DNA of 31,137 nucleotides, from contig DBYS01000023.1 of the NCBI GenBank assembly GCA_002310195.1, positions 1 to 31,137 of the forward strand. The letters run 5' to 3'. The translations under genes and the position numbers were made by a program. This stretch comes from Bacteroidales bacterium UBA1180. Its GTDB lineage: Bacteria; Bacteroidota; Bacteroidia; Bacteroidales; Paludibacteraceae. This document shows positions 1 through 6,950 of the stretch, piece by piece. Below the pieces are notes generated by a model. That model was not told where the DNA came from and did not search any database. It saw only the letters and a program-made list of their open reading frames with translations. Each line of letters opens with the position of its first letter. Positions within the stretch are counted from its first letter, which is position 1.

Positions 1-129
1 TCACAGAGGTCAAAGTGCTGCAATCCCTGAAAGCCTCCTTTCCAATGCTTGTGACGCTATTGGGAATCGTCACAGAGGTCAAACCGCTGCAATTATAGAA
101 AGCATAATCTCCAATGCTTGTGACGCTAT
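1..129 (-). repeat. 69-bp tandem repeat inside the LRR gene
   Basis: Copies start at 1 and 70, with a period of 69 bp (23 codons). Conserved blocks include tcacagaggtcaaa at the start and ccaatgcttgtgacgctat at the end. This is the DNA form of the 23-residue LRR_5 unit. More copies are expected beyond the left edge. Confidence 0.85.
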
Positions 130-340
130 AAGTCGTGCCACTATAGGTTACAGACGCAGGGATATTGGCAGTAATGAGACCATTGTAGTTTTTCTCATTC
201 GCCCACTCATACGTCACCTCAGCGGTTTGGTTGGCTGCGTTGAGGTTGTAATACAGATCGCCAATCTTTGTACCATTAGCGAACATGGTTCCTACGCTTG
301 CTGCTACAGCGAGCAATAGGGATAAAAGTTTTGATTTCAT
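1..340 (-). CDS. BspA-like leucine-rich-repeat surface protein, N-terminal part
   Basis: The minus-strand frame opens with an ATG at 338-340 and runs off the window edge, so only about 113 N-terminal residues are visible. Residues 1-21 (MKSKLLSLLLAVAASVGTMFA) look like a Sec signal peptide. A short linker domain follows (GTKIGDLYYNLNAANQTAEV), then LRR_5/BspA-type repeats with the core TSIGxxAFxxCxxLTSVTIPNSV, two copies seen. Proteins of this family are secreted or surface-attached and are common in gut and oral Bacteroidales, where some bind host or matrix proteins; the ligand here is unknown. It begins only 12 bp after the 171-aa gene and probably shares its transcript. The anchor or sorting domain would lie outside the window. 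The family call is secure; the function is not. Confidence 0.85.
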   Translation of the reverse strand, partial: MKSKLLSLLLAVAASVGTMFANGTKIGDLYYNLNAANQTAEVTYEWANEKNYNGLITANIPASVTYSGTTYSVTSIGDYAFYNCSGLTSVTIPNSVTSIGKEAFRDCSTLTSV

Positions 341-352
341 ATTCTTAGAGAT

Positions 353-868
353 TTAAATGAACAAACACAATAATGATATTAAAAATGATAATATGCCCAG
401 TATGACACTAATAGAGCCTAAATAAATAGAGATTCTTACTGCATAATTCGGATGAGTTATATAATAACATATTCTGCTCCCTTTTGAAACCTGAACATAA
501 CGAAGGTTGTCAAATTCCTCTTTGCTGTTAACGATTTCTTTAATTGCAGTAAATGTGATAGACACATAATTATGCAAACCATGGATTTCATAACTGGTGC
601 GATACTGACGATGAATAGATCTCCCGTTGTTAGGATTGGTAATTTTCACGATTTGTGAGCCTCGCCGTTTCCCTTCTGAATCTTTTATGCCAAAGATTAA
701 TTGGTAATCGGATGGTTGCATGAATGCCAGTTCCTCATATTCCGTAGGGGAATAATCGCGGATGCATATTCCTGGACGAATATATTTTTCGCTGTGATGC
801 CCCTTTACGTTTTCATTCGAGGTGGTTTGGTAAAGTTCCCTTTCGATTGGTTGATTACGTTTTTTCAT
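353..868 (-). CDS. Hypothetical tail-anchored membrane protein (171 aa)
   Basis: I do not recognise this family. The N-terminal ~145 residues are hydrophilic and contain no motif I can name. The C-terminus from about residue 145 is a long hydrophobic stretch (ISIYLGSISVILGILSF then LISLLCLFI) ending at the stop codon, which suggests a C-tail anchor with the N-terminal body in the cytoplasm. It lies 15 bp after the 104-aa gene and 12 bp before the LRR gene on the same strand, so the three look like one transcription unit. The base composition is more A+T-rich than recQ and nadE nearby, in keeping with accessory DNA. The reading frame is intact and has a plausible ATG; it is probably a real gene of unknown role. 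Confidence 0.6.
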   Translation of the reverse strand: MKKRNQPIERELYQTTSNENVKGHHSEKYIRPGICIRDYSPTEYEELAFMQPSDYQLIFGIKDSEGKRRGSQIVKITNPNNGRSIHRQYRTSYEIHGLHNYVSITFTAIKEIVNSKEEFDNLRYVQVSKGSRICYYITHPNYAVRISIYLGSISVILGILSFLISLLCLFI

Positions 869-883
869 ATGCTTTTAAGGCGT

Positions 884-1198
884 TTAGTTGTATCCATTAT
901 TTTGAGATGTAGTAGGGGGCAAAATTTCCCCATCATCACTTTTAAGATTTGGATCCAGCAACTCTTTGTCAACACAATCGGATTTTTCAGAGAACAACTC
1001 TCCGTCAGATTGTATGCTGCGGTCAATTAGTTCCGTATCGGGAGATTTTATCACTATATCCCTCTCAAACATTCTTCTCAAAAGATTGATACCATTGATA
1101 ATAGCTCTATTTATACGTTCTGTTCCTTTTCTCAAGCGCGATTGCCGGTCGTTTTCGATTGCGGTTTTGAGATCGTCATAATTGTCCTTCTTTTTCAT
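884..1198 (-). CDS. Hypothetical charged protein (104 aa)
   Basis: I do not recognise this protein. It starts MKKKDNYDDLKTAIENDRQS and has a basic helical middle (LRKGTERINRAIINGINLLR) followed by an acidic, serine-rich C-terminal tail ending in TTSQNNGYN. There is no signal peptide or membrane segment, so it is probably cytoplasmic. It is the first gene of the apparent minus-strand unit 104-aa, 171-aa, LRR. No consensus TAnnTTTG promoter is obvious upstream. The plus-strand frame over 966-1181 is its antisense shadow. Confidence is moderate because the call rests only on an intact frame, co-orientation and tight spacing to the next gene. Confidence 0.5.
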   Translation of the reverse strand: MKKKDNYDDLKTAIENDRQSRLRKGTERINRAIINGINLLRRMFERDIVIKSPDTELIDRSIQSDGELFSEKSDCVDKELLDPNLKSDDGEILPPTTSQNNGYN

Positions 1199-1587
1199 GT
1201 TATTTTGGTATTTATGTCTCCACTTTATTATTAGGCAGGAGGCTACTCCGATATAAATTGTTAATGTTCACGCATATACACACGAAAAGCGTGAAGTCCG
1301 TCTGTTCTTCACGCTCATCAAGGGCTTCGCAATCCCCGCTAAAAGTAGAAAAACAACCGAAGTCCACGCCCGATATGTACAACCCTCCCACCCATTACGG
1401 GCGAGGACTGAAATTTACATATCCACGAGGACATTCATCGTTGTTGTCTGGACTTTTAGCTGAATTTTGCGAAGATTCTGATGAGTCGCAAACAACGTCA
1501 ATAAACGTCTTTTATGTCAATTTTTTCCCGATTTTTACGTCTTCGGGGTGGCGCACCGAATTACGCTTAGGTGGGAGCGATATTATA
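1199..1587. other. Gene-free interval with inverted repeats
   Basis: 389 bp between the end of recQ and the 104-aa gene, both on the minus strand. No frame here looks coding; the open plus-strand frame crossing it is a shadow of recQ. It contains a 9-bp perfect hairpin (1288-1296 with 1307-1315) and a second, wider inverted repeat GATATGT (1372-1378) / ACATATC (1417-1423). It may hold the promoter of the 104-aa operon, but I cannot point to a convincing -33/-7 pair. Confidence 0.5.
1284..1315 (-). terminator. Possible recQ transcription terminator
   Basis: Perfect 9-bp stem AGCGTGAAG / CTTCACGCT with a 10-nt loop. Read on the minus strand the stem runs into TTTTCG, a short T-tract. It lies about 270 bp beyond the recQ stop and before the 104-aa gene, so it could end the recQ message. 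The T-tract is weak. Confidence 0.4.
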
Positions 1588-3786
1588 TTAATTGCCCAGG
1601 TCGCTGTGGAACTGGATGCGGACGAGGCGGACCTCGATCTCCTGGTAGTAATCCTCGCCAAGCTCACGCATGGCAACCTTGATATTGTCGGTCTCGGCGT
1701 GCTTGAAGTAGTCGAACAGCTCCTCGATCACATCCGGGTCGATCACTTCCTCGAGGAAATAACGGATATTGAGCTTCGTGCCCGAATAGACGATCGCCTC
1801 GATCTCCTTAACAATCTCATCCATCGACATGCCCAGACTCAGTGCCAGATCGTCGATAGCTATACGGCGGTCGATTGCCTCGATAATTGCTACCTTGTGG
1901 GCGGATTTGTGGGCAACGGTCTTGACACGCAGATCCTCCGGACGGATGATCTCGTTTTCATCGACATACTCCTTGATCACCTTCAAGAACTCGTCGCCAT
2001 AGCGTTTGGCCTTGCCGGCGCCCACGCCCGGGATGTTCTGCAGTTCCTCGAGCGTGATGGGGTAGAACGTAGCCATCGCCTCGAGGCTCGGGTCCTGGAA
2101 GATCACGTACGGCGGCACGTCGTGCTGCTTGCCGACCTTCTTGCGAAGGTCTTTTAATATGCTGAACAGTTCGGTGTCCGCAGCCGACGAGCCAATCATA
2201 CTTTGCTCGATGTTCTCCTCGGCATCTTCGTCCACCACCTCGATAGGAATCTCGAACTTGGTAGGTTTGCGGAGGAACTTCTTGCCCGTAGGCGTGATAT
2301 GAACGCTGCCATAGCTCGTCATGTCTTTCTCAAGGAACCCGTGCATGAGCGCCTCCTTCATGATAGTGCTCAGTACATACTCATCCTCATCGGCCGCTAT
2401 GCCGAAGTTCTCGAGCTGGTCGTGCTGGAAGCTGAGCACATCGGGGGTCTTGTTGCCATGCAGGATGTCCACTATATGCTCGGCCTTGAAGCGCTCGTTG
2501 CACTCCTGGATAGTTTCGATAGCCAGGCCGAGAAGCTCGGTAGCATCGTACTGGCGGAAGACCTTGTTGCAATTGTCGCAGCAGCCGCAGTTGTCGTTCG
2601 GATACTTCTCGCCGAAATAGTGCAGCAGCAGTCTGCGCCGGCATGTAACGGACTCCATGTACTGCTGGGTCTCTGCGAGCAGTTGGTTGGTGATCTCCGC
2701 CTCCTGCATGTTGTTGTCCTGGCGGCTCTTGTCGAGCTGGAAGCTGCGCAGACGCTCGATATCCTTAGGTGAATAGAAGCAGATGCACCGTCCCTCGCCT
2801 CCGTCACGGCCGGCACGACCGGTCTCCTGGTAGTAGCCCTCAAGCGACTTGGGCACATCGTAGTGGATAACGAACCGCACGTCGGGTTTGTCGATACCCA
2901 TGCCGAAAGCGATAGTAGCTACTATGACCTGGCATTTTTCCATCAGGAAAGCGTCCTGGTTGCGCGAGCGCTCCTCGTTGTCCATGCCTGCATGGTAGGG
3001 CAGGGCGGAGATGTTGTTGACCTGCAGGATCTGCGCCAGCGACTCCACCTCCTTGCGCGCCATGCAATATACGATACCCGACTTGCCCTCCATCTGCTTG
3101 ATGAACCGGACGAGATCCTTGTTAACATCCGCGGTTTTCGGGCGAACCTCGTAGTAAAGGTTAGGCCTGTTGAACGAGCTCTTGAAGACCGTGGCATCCA
3201 TGATCTGGAGGTTCTTCTGTATATCCTGCTGCACCTTAGGCGTAGCGGTGGCGGTAAGGGCAATGATGGGCGCTATGCCGATCTTCTCGACCAGCGGACG
3301 GATATTTCTGTACTCCGGACGGAAATCGTGCCCCCACTCGGATATACAGTGCGCCTCGTCGATAGCATAGAAACTGACCTTAACACCTTGCAACAATTCA
3401 ACATTCTCAGGCTTTTGCAATCCTTCGGGCGCCATGTACAGCAGCTTGGTTTTGCCACTGATGATATCGTCGTGCACGGCATGGATCTCCGGTCGCGAGA
3501 GCGATGAGTTGATGAAGTGCGCTATGCAATCCTCGTCGTAATAGCTGCGCATGGCATCGACTTGGTTCTTCATCAACGCAATCAGCGGGGAGATGATGAT
3601 CGCCACTCCGTCCATCATCAGCGCCGGCAACTGGTAACACAGACTCTTGCCACCACCGGTAGGCATGAGCACAAACGTGTTCTTGCCATCCATCACATTG
3701 TCGATGATAGCCTCCTGGTTGCCCTTGAAATTGTCAAATCCGAAATTGTGCTGCAGCGCAGCAATCAGTTGTTCGTGTCTGGTCAT
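1588..3786 (-). CDS. recQ: ATP-dependent DNA helicase RecQ
   Basis: Superfamily 2, 3'-5' DNA helicase acting in recombination and replication repair. Visible motifs: Walker A PTGGGKS (residues 42-48), DEAH (143-146) with the RecQ aromatic-rich loop after it, ALTATAT (176-182), YHAG (264-267), and motif VI GYYQETGRAGRDG (317-329). The zinc site is C382, C400, C403, C406, followed by a winged helix. An HRDC domain covers about 536-610 (NIPGVGAGKAKRYG). Residues ~625-732 form an extra HTH-type C-terminal extension, as in many Bacteroidota RecQ proteins; at 732 aa it is longer than the ~610 aa E. coli enzyme. It is monocistronic, with its own promoter at 3849-3880. All catalytic motifs are intact. 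Confidence 0.97.
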   Translation of the reverse strand: MTRHEQLIAALQHNFGFDNFKGNQEAIIDNVMDGKNTFVLMPTGGGKSLCYQLPALMMDGVAIIISPLIALMKNQVDAMRSYYDEDCIAHFINSSLSRPEIHAVHDDIISGKTKLLYMAPEGLQKPENVELLQGVKVSFYAIDEAHCISEWGHDFRPEYRNIRPLVEKIGIAPIIALTATATPKVQQDIQKNLQIMDATVFKSSFNRPNLYYEVRPKTADVNKDLVRFIKQMEGKSGIVYCMARKEVESLAQILQVNNISALPYHAGMDNEERSRNQDAFLMEKCQVIVATIAFGMGIDKPDVRFVIHYDVPKSLEGYYQETGRAGRDGGEGRCICFYSPKDIERLRSFQLDKSRQDNNMQEAEITNQLLAETQQYMESVTCRRRLLLHYFGEKYPNDNCGCCDNCNKVFRQYDATELLGLAIETIQECNERFKAEHIVDILHGNKTPDVLSFQHDQLENFGIAADEDEYVLSTIMKEALMHGFLEKDMTSYGSVHITPTGKKFLRKPTKFEIPIEVVDEDAEENIEQSMIGSSAADTELFSILKDLRKKVGKQHDVPPYVIFQDPSLEAMATFYPITLEELQNIPGVGAGKAKRYGDEFLKVIKEYVDENEIIRPEDLRVKTVAHKSAHKVAIIEAIDRRIAIDDLALSLGMSMDEIVKEIEAIVYSGTKLNIRYFLEEVIDPDVIEELFDYFKHAETDNIKVAMRELGEDYYQEIEVRLVRIQFHSDLGN

Positions 3787-3848
3787 ATATCGGTATGTAT
3801 CAGGTCGTAAAAAGTACTGTCGGAAAGGATTTTAGCCTTTTCTTGCCA

Positions 3849-3880
3849 CAAAGATACAAAAATAAAATGATATATGCAAA
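3849..3880 (-). promoter_or_regulatory. Bacteroidota-type promoter for recQ
   Basis: On the minus strand, TTTG (3877-3880) and TATCTTTG (3849-3856) are separated by exactly 20 nt, matching the Bacteroidota sigma consensus TTTG-N(19-20)-TAnnTTTG. Transcription would start near 3843, giving a 5' leader of about 55 nt before the recQ ATG at 3786. Confidence 0.8.
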
Positions 3881-3901
3881 TATTTCAGCAAAAAAATGCA
3901 C

Positions 3902-3936
3902 AAAAAAATCAGCCACCGATTGCTCGATGACTGATT
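3902..3936 (-). terminator. Rho-independent terminator of tRNA-Glu
   Basis: On the minus strand a 13-bp stem (arms 3924-3936 and 3907-3919, two G-T pairs) closes a GCAA tetraloop (3920-3923) and is followed by seven T residues. It begins 4 bp after the tRNA 3' end, so it terminates the tRNA-Glu transcript and insulates recQ downstream. Confidence 0.9.
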
Positions 3937-3940
3937 GGAG

Positions 3941-4012
3941 TAGTGCTACGGGGAATCGAACCCCGGTTTAAAGATTGAGAATCTTTTGTCCTAACCGCTA
4001 GACGATAGCACC
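3941..4012 (-). tRNA. tRNA-Glu (anticodon CUC)
   Basis: 72 nt read on the minus strand. Acceptor GGTGCTA pairs with TAGCACT, leaving a G1-U72 wobble and discriminator A. The D arm contains AGCGGTTAGGAC. The anticodon stem is AAAGA/TCTTT with loop TTCTCAA, so the anticodon is CTC (reads GAG). The T arm is CGGGG-TTCGATT-CCCCG. CCA is not encoded; the next bases are CTCC. A promoter lies about 210 bp upstream and a strong terminator sits directly after, so it is transcribed alone with a long leader. Confidence 0.97.
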
Positions 4013-4211
4013 TTCGCGTTCGGCAGCGCGTTCGGCAACGCGATCGCATCGGATGCCGCTTGGCGGCATAAAGGCGACGCGTGCCTCCGCTCTTCAATCG
4101 ACCTACCGTTGCCGGCAGCTCGATTGAGTTTTCGACGGCAGCTCGATTGAGTTTTCGTAGGGTATGATTCGCAACGCGAATTCCGTGAGGCGAACCTCAT
4201 TCCGACGAAAA
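4013..4211 (-). other. Hairpin-rich leader of the tRNA-Glu transcript
   Basis: If transcription starts at the minus-strand promoter 4219-4250, about 200 nt are made before the mature tRNA 5' end at 4012. This stretch is dense in short stems: CGCGTT/AACGCG (4027-4042, 4-nt loop), ATGCCGC/GCGGCAT (4053-4069, 3-nt loop), CAATCGA/TCGATTG (4095-4126), ATTCGC/GCGAAT (4167-4181) and TGAGG/CCTCA with a CGAA tetraloop (4186-4199), plus a 22-bp direct repeat. It may be a structured leader, a separate small RNA cut from the pre-tRNA, or a repeat element that inserted upstream. An open frame runs through it into the tRNA, but its composition does not look like a protein. Confidence 0.45.
4113..4157. repeat. 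22-bp direct repeat, two copies
   Basis: Copies at 4113-4134 and 4136-4157 are identical (cggcagctcgattg then agttttcg) and separated by one base. An inverted partial copy CAATCGA lies at 4095-4101. Confidence 0.85.
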
Positions 4212-4218
4212 GCGGGTG

Positions 4219-4250
4219 CAAAGGTACAACAATTATCGCAACTCTGCAAA
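4219..4250 (-). promoter_or_regulatory. Bacteroidota-type promoter for tRNA-Glu
   Basis: On the minus strand, TTTG (4247-4250) and TACCTTTG (4219-4226) are separated by 20 nt. No other gene lies between it and the tRNA, so it should drive the tRNA-Glu transcript. It is back to back with the nadE promoter. Confidence 0.75.
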
Positions 4251-4316
4251 TTTTACTGACAGATTTCGCCGAAAATGGAGTATTTTTTGCTTTTTTTTCA
4301 ATTTTAACCTTACAAA

Positions 4317-4348
4317 TTTGCATAATTCATTTTTTTTTCGTAACTTTG
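4317..4348 (+). promoter_or_regulatory. Bacteroidota-type promoter for nadE
   Basis: TTTG (4317-4320) and TAACTTTG (4341-4348) with a 20-nt, T-rich spacer. Start of transcription is expected near 4354, giving a leader of about 70 nt before the nadE ATG at 4423. The leader carries GCGCGTGTACATACATGTGC-type alternating sequence, but no recognisable riboswitch. Confidence 0.85.
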
Positions 4349-4422
4349 CAGGCGGAATAGTGTGCGCGTGTACATACATGTGCCGCCGCGCGCAGCGAAA
4401 TAATGATTAAATCGAAACGGTT

Positions 4423-6354
4423 ATGGATACAAATCTTGGTTTTGTTCGTGTAGCATCGGCTGTACCCTTGCTGCGAGTAGGTGACTGTGCTTACAACGCC
4501 CAGCAGACCAAACAACTGATAGCGGAAGCTATCGATGAAGGAGTAGAGATCGTCTGCTTCCCCGAACTGGGACTGACAGGTTATACCTGCGCCGATCTGT
4601 TCTTCACCAACGCATTGCAGCAGAACGCCATGGCCGCCCTGCAAGATGTATGCGAGTACACCCGCGGCAAGGCAATCATCGTGCTGGTAGGTGCGCCGCT
4701 GAAGGCTGACAACGACCTGTATAACTGCGCGTTTGTAATCACCGACGGCGAGGTGATAGGCGTAGTGCCTAAAACGAACCTGCCGAACACCGGGGAGTTC
4801 TACGAAAAACGCTGGTTTACCACCGGCCGTAACACCCTGGAGCAGACGCCTGACGGCGTGCATCCGCGCATACCTACCGTAGAACTATGGCAAGGCGACG
4901 TTCCGTTCGGTATTGATCTGCTGTTCCTGACGCGAAACTACTCGTTCGGCATAGAGATTTGCGAAGATCTGTGGTCACCCATGCCGCCGTCAACCCAACT
5001 GGCCATACAGGGTGCAGAACTGATATTCAACCTGTCGAGTTCGAACTGCGTGGTAGGCAAGCACGCCTTCCGCCGGCAGATGCTCGCGCAGCAGAGCCAG
5101 CGCGTGCACTGCGGGTACATCTATACCTCGTCAGGAGTGGGCGAGAGCACAACCGATCTGGTGTTCTCGGGTTCAACGTACATAGCCGAGAACGGCAAGA
5201 TAATAGCCGAGGGCGAACGGTTCCAGCGCGAATCGTCGATGACCGTGAGCGAGATCGACGTGGAGCGTCTGCGTACCGACCGCGAGCGGAACACGAACTT
5301 CACCAAGGACAGAAAGGGACACTTCCGGAAGATCAACGTAGCGCCGATAGAGAACGCCGACGGCTATGCCGAACCGCTGCACCGCACGTTCAACGCAGCT
5401 CCGTTCCTGCCTGACAAGGACAACGAAGATGCGTACTGCATGGATGTGCTGGCAATACAGACCTCGTCGCTTGCGCGCCGCTGGGAGCACACGCATGCGC
5501 AATCGCTGATCATAGGCATCAGCGGCGGACTGGACTCCACGCTCGCACTGATAGTAGCCGTGCAGACAGCTGACATGCTCGGTTATGCGCGTAACCGCAT
5601 ACTCGGCATCACTATGCCGGGCTTCGGCACCACGAACCGCACGTACCGCAATGCTATCGATCTGATGAACGAGCTGGGCGTGTCGATACACGAGATACCT
5701 ATCCGCGACATGGTGACGCAGCATCTGCACGACATAGATCATGACATGTCAACGCATGATATCACTTACGAAAACGCTCAGGCACGTGTACGCACACTGA
5801 TCCTGATGGATATGGCAAACAAGTACAACGGATTGGTGGTTGGTACGGGCGATCTGAGCGAACTGGCACTCGGCTGGGCAACCTATGCCGGCGACCATAT
5901 ATCGATGTACGGCGTGAATGCCGGAGTGCCGAAGACCCTCGTTAGGTACATGGTAGGTTATGCTGCACGAAACCTGTTCGGCGACCGCGTACGCTCGATA
6001 CTGGAAGATGTGATCGCTACTCCCGTCTCGCCTGAACTGCTGCCGGCCGACGAGAAAGGCGAGATAACTCAGATAACCGAAGACAAAGTAGGGCCGTACG
6101 AGCTCCACGACTTCTTCATCTACTACTTCCTGCGCTACGGCTTCACGCGCGAGAAGATCGCATACATGGCGCGTTATGCTTTTGAGCAGCGCTACGATGA
6201 CGAAACAATACGGAAGTGGCTCGACGTATTTATGCACCGGTTCTTCCAACAGCAGTTCAAGCGCAGTTGTCTGCCTGACGGACCGAAGGTAGTAGGCGTC
6301 AGCCTCTCTCCGCGCGGCGATCTGCGTATGCCGAGCGATGTGAATGAGTTTTAA
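4423..6354 (+). CDS. nadE: Glutamine-dependent NAD+ synthetase
   Basis: Catalyses the last step of NAD+ synthesis: nicotinate adenine dinucleotide + ATP + glutamine to NAD+. The N-terminal nitrilase-type glutaminase domain (about 1-290) shows the catalytic triad E48 (FPELGLTGY), K117 (VPKTNLPN) and C180 (EICEDLW). The C-terminal synthetase domain (about 330-643) has the PP-loop SGGLDS (367-372) and the VGTGDLSELALGW block. At 643 aa it has the length of the two-domain bacterial enzyme, so it does not need free ammonia. It is the first gene after a clear promoter and is followed 41 bp later by hpt, with an intercistronic hairpin between. Confidence 0.97.
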   Translation: MDTNLGFVRVASAVPLLRVGDCAYNAQQTKQLIAEAIDEGVEIVCFPELGLTGYTCADLFFTNALQQNAMAALQDVCEYTRGKAIIVLVGAPLKADNDLYNCAFVITDGEVIGVVPKTNLPNTGEFYEKRWFTTGRNTLEQTPDGVHPRIPTVELWQGDVPFGIDLLFLTRNYSFGIEICEDLWSPMPPSTQLAIQGAELIFNLSSSNCVVGKHAFRRQMLAQQSQRVHCGYIYTSSGVGESTTDLVFSGSTYIAENGKIIAEGERFQRESSMTVSEIDVERLRTDRERNTNFTKDRKGHFRKINVAPIENADGYAEPLHRTFNAAPFLPDKDNEDAYCMDVLAIQTSSLARRWEHTHAQSLIIGISGGLDSTLALIVAVQTADMLGYARNRILGITMPGFGTTNRTYRNAIDLMNELGVSIHEIPIRDMVTQHLHDIDHDMSTHDITYENAQARVRTLILMDMANKYNGLVVGTGDLSELALGWATYAGDHISMYGVNAGVPKTLVRYMVGYAARNLFGDRVRSILEDVIATPVSPELLPADEKGEITQITEDKVGPYELHDFFIYYFLRYGFTREKIAYMARYAFEQRYDDETIRKWLDVFMHRFFQQQFKRSCLPDGPKVVGVSLSPRGDLRMPSDVNEF

Positions 6355-6359
6355 CCCGA

Positions 6360-6379
6360 TTCAGCCAGCGGTGGCTGAA
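6360..6379. repeat. Intercistronic hairpin between nadE and hpt
   Basis: 8-bp perfect stem TTCAGCCA / TGGCTGAA with a GCGG loop, starting 5 bp after the nadE stop. There is no T-tract, so it is unlikely to be a terminator. A near-identical stem is found at 29035-29054. Confidence 0.7.
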
Positions 6380-6395
6380 ACAAATAGAGAAATAT

Positions 6396-6938
6396 ATGAA
6401 ATCTGTTACTTATGAAGGCATGACCTTCGACGAATATATCTCCAAGCAGGAGATAGAGCAGATCGTTCAGGATGTAGCATCCCGCATTGCCGCGGATTAT
6501 GAGGACAAACATCCTATACTGATCTGCGTGTTGCACGGCGCTATGTTCTTCCTCACCGACCTGATGCGTGCGTTGCCGATCGATTGCACGGTGGCAACCG
6601 TTCATCTGCAATCGTACGACGGCACCTCGTCCACCGGTCAAGTGCGCGAGAATGTGCCGCTGCGGGTGGATATACGCGACCGGGATGTGATCGTGGTGGA
6701 GGATATAGTGGACAGCGGCATAACGATGCATTACTTCAAGCAGATCCTCCGTGCGCGCCAGCCGCGTACGGTGAAGGTGGTATCCCTGCTGAGCAAACCC
6801 TCCGAGCTGCAGTATCCCGATGCCAAACCCGACTATTGCGGACGCGAGATTCCGAAGAAGTTCGTGATCGGCTACGGCTTTGATATTCACGAATACGCCC
6901 GTAACCTTCCGGAGATCTATGCCCTGCGGGAGAACTAA
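6396..6938 (+). CDS. hpt: Hypoxanthine phosphoribosyltransferase
   Basis: Purine salvage enzyme: hypoxanthine (and usually guanine) + PRPP to IMP/GMP, cytoplasmic. The PRPP-binding loop VEDIVDSGIT is at residues 101-110, with ICVLHGAMFFLTDL (43-56) upstream and the C-terminal base-binding segment PKKFVIGYGFDIHEYARNLPEI, which is typical of Hpt rather than Apt. At 180 aa the length is normal. It follows nadE in the same direction and precedes the dsbD-like gene by 12 bp. Confidence 0.93.
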   Translation: MKSVTYEGMTFDEYISKQEIEQIVQDVASRIAADYEDKHPILICVLHGAMFFLTDLMRALPIDCTVATVHLQSYDGTSSTGQVRENVPLRVDIRDRDVIVVEDIVDSGITMHYFKQILRARQPRTVKVVSLLSKPSELQYPDAKPDYCGREIPKKFVIGYGFDIHEYARNLPEIYALREN

Positions 6939-6950
6939 CCTGTCTGACGC

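Noticed and set aside
1258..2157. Long plus-strand open frame
   Set aside because: It is the antisense shadow of the 3' part of recQ plus non-coding DNA; recQ has all its helicase motifs on the other strand.
4013..4206. Small basic protein encoded in the tRNA-Glu leader (minus strand, about 69 aa from an internal ATG)
   Set aside because: The frame ends inside the tRNA, the composition is Arg/Ser/Ala-rich as expected from repeat-laden GC-rich DNA, and hairpins and direct repeats explain the sequence better.
6360..6379. Terminator between nadE and hpt
   Set aside because: Perfect stem but no T-tract, and hpt follows at once in the same direction.
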